The notes beneath the pieces are model-generated. The model was not told the DNA's origin, did no database searches, and saw only the letters and a program-made list of their open reading frames with translations. This document shows, piece by piece, positions 46,801 through 47,085 of a DNA stretch of 47,085 bases. The DNA is taken from positions 1-47,085 of the forward strand of contig JAJZUC010000001.1 in assembly GCA_021847245.1 (NCBI GenBank). Direction: 5' to 3'. This DNA comes from Deltaproteobacteria bacterium (lineage in GTDB: Bacteria > Desulfobacterota > Desulfuromonadia > Geobacterales > Geobacteraceae). The position numbers and the translations under genes were made by a program. Every line of letters starts with the position of its first letter. Position 1 is the first letter of the stretch.

Positions 46801-47085
46801 CAAGAGCGTAAGCCTCACGGTGAACACCAAGACCACCCCGACCATCACCTGGGCGACCCCCGCGGCGATCACCTACGGCACGGCCCTCTCCGGCACGCAG
46901 CTAAACGCCAGCGTCAGCGGCGGCATCGCGGGGACCTTCACCTACAGCCCGGCGGCCGGGACGGTCCTTAACGCCGGCAGCCAGACCCTGAACGTCACCT
47001 TCACCCCGACCGACACCACCACCTACAACAGCGCCACGGCGAGCGTCACCCTCACGGTGAACAAGGCCGCTGCCACCGTCACCCT
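43889..47085 (+). CDS. Giant secreted Ig-like repeat protein, 3' end beyond window
   Basis: An open frame of at least 1065 codons from ATG 43889 (GGAAGAAGG upstream) to the window end with no stop. It has a Sec signal (FKVLLWALCLFVAAVFAPVAHA), a unique N-terminal domain to ~270 (WTLTSGNSTVALNDSGSTG start), and a DUF11-like domain (~275-390, LYLSKSTPGTCVNYGQTF). Four cadherin-like/He_PIG domains begin at 45062, 45335, 45617 and 45878 (PPAITSSPV-type starts, 87-94 residues each). From ~46137 come bacterial Ig-like MBG repeats rich in Thr and Ala. Such proteins are cell-surface or matrix adhesins. It follows the cytochrome gene by 62 bases and is probably co-transcribed. A role in anchoring cytochrome filaments is inference. 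Confidence 0.85.
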   Translation, partial: MDFAQRFKVLLWALCLFVAAVFAPVAHAANWTLTSGNSTVALNDSGSTGKSPGVYSWVFDSGEHVSQQAFYYRIGTTSPELRVSGDELDSTAPFTVAATGQTASSVTLTFTEKAGRFTMAVTYELIGGTPGRSTLNKKVVITNLTGAPLDLHLFSYSDYDLKTGPDLLENAAIVNGKAYQSNFATASDNVGSGTTLVERATIPPSRYGIDNSQFLGNLANGTTPYDLDNFAGPYTIPGGAFDNGDKQFALQWDLTVDPATPTSFTITDEFYPTKALYLSKSTPGTCVNYGQTFTNTYTFDNTRNTSTAVNNIRISEKLARDISLASATNGGTYDAATGTVRWNVPQLVAGAVQQTVQGTFTANSAVDFTMASQLASDEAFPSSYSAKLTLCNHPPAITSSPVKSGTEGQPYSYQVTASDSDAGTTLTYSLDAAPTGMTINPTSGLINWTPTSAQTGNNTVTVRVSDGSLSATQTYTLFIAYINAPPAFTSTPATTATVGQVYTYLAVAADPNKGDKVTYGLPTAPAGMTIDPNLGVITWTPDATQVGVNHVVVQATDSGYLYVTQSFDITVTSGVANSPPTITSAPVASATDNAAYSYTVVASDPNNDPLTYSLAGAPVGMTISGNVISWPSPVAGSYSLTVTVNDGKGGTVSQNWLLTVTHVNRSPVINTTALPAGTDAASYSFQVDATDPDKDALSYSLLYQPAGLTIGTTGLLSWTNPVAGTYTFSVTVTDANQASTTKSFTLTITKATKTTPTITWAAPAAITYGTALSATQLNASVSGGIAGTFTYSPAAGTVLNAGTQTLTVTFTPTDSATYNSATASVTLTVNKATATVTLGGLSATYDGTAKSATATTTPAGKSVTFTYNGSATAPSAAGSYTVVGIVADPNYTGSATGTLVIAKATPVLTWATPAAVYVGTALSSTQLNATASVPGTFTYTPAAGTVMNTAGSQTLSVSFAPTDSANYTSATKSVSLTVNTKTTPTITWATPAAITYGTALSGTQLNASVSGGIAGTFTYSPAAGTVLNAGSQTLNVTFTPTDTTTYNSATASVTLTVNKAAATVT
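46148..47085 (+). repeat. Near-identical 684-base coding repeat array
   Basis: The block starting ACCACCCCGACCATCACC at 46148 recurs at 46832, a 684-base (228-residue) period, and the second copy is cut by the window end. Each period is a trimer of Ig-like units: A (TPTITWAAPAAITYGTALS), B (LGGLSATYDGTAKS) and A' (TPVLTWATPAAVYVGTALS). The A copies differ at few bases over ~250, so the array expanded recently and is likely to vary between strains. Confidence 0.85.

Noticed and set aside
46148-47085. CRISPR-like array
   Set aside because: The repeats are long, in frame and code for Ig-like domains; no short direct repeats with unique spacers exist.

Overview
The window looks like chromosome from a high-GC Geobacter (Geobacteraceae, Desulfuromonadia). 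The main reasons are an OmcZ-type multiheme c-type cytochrome followed by a subtilisin-like protease (the omcZ-ozpA arrangement of Geobacter sulfurreducens), a large GAF/sigma-54 activator, hybrid PAS kinases, and a cell-shape locus whose mre genes are split by heptose and dTDP-sugar genes. The assignment comes from reading protein motifs and gene order; no database search was run.

Region 1 (1-6,060) is accessory. It holds a Type III-like restriction-modification pair: a Mod methyltransferase whose 5' part is missing or displaced and whose first ~1.2 kb is AT-rich, then a complete Res helicase-nuclease. A small unknown gene and a PIN toxin/Phd antitoxin pair follow. Region 2 (6,150-10,990) is ordinary chromosome: a DUF362 ferredoxin-type protein, a degenerate double-receiver protein and a 936-residue sigma-54 activator. 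Region 3 (11,000-15,030) is accessory again. It has a VapC/AbrB pair, an AAA/DUF4143 ATPase, an MNT-HEPN pair, a REP-like palindrome, the tail of a second DUF4143-like gene, and three relics of the 3' end of one unrecognised gene.

Region 4 (15,030-24,100) carries a Geobacter-type conserved protein, an MBL-fold hydrolase, a GT4 glycosyltransferase, a stand-alone receiver divergent from a hybrid histidine kinase, purC and a PpiD-like membrane foldase. Region 5 (24,300-36,080) is one long same-strand block: mreB, GT2, gmhA, a deoxyhypusine-synthase-like protein, hldE, gmhB, rfbA, rfbC-like, mreC, mreD, mrdA, rodA. It couples the elongasome (MreBCD, PBP2, RodA) to ADP-heptose and dTDP-sugar precursor supply for the outer envelope.

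Region 6 (36,180-47,085) starts with a 50-residue zinc-ribbon protein and amrS. After an ~800-base non-coding leader comes an OmcZ homologue (eight heme motifs, two with non-canonical spacing, plus C-terminal IPT/TIG-like domains) and a strong terminator. Then follow an OzpA-like protease, a secreted PpiC foldase, a seven-heme cytochrome sharing the unusual CX11CH module with OmcZ, and a giant secreted Ig-repeat protein that runs off the window. I read this last set as a candidate nanowire production, maturation and anchoring locus. The OmcZ-OzpA relation is established in G. sulfurreducens; roles for the other three are inference.
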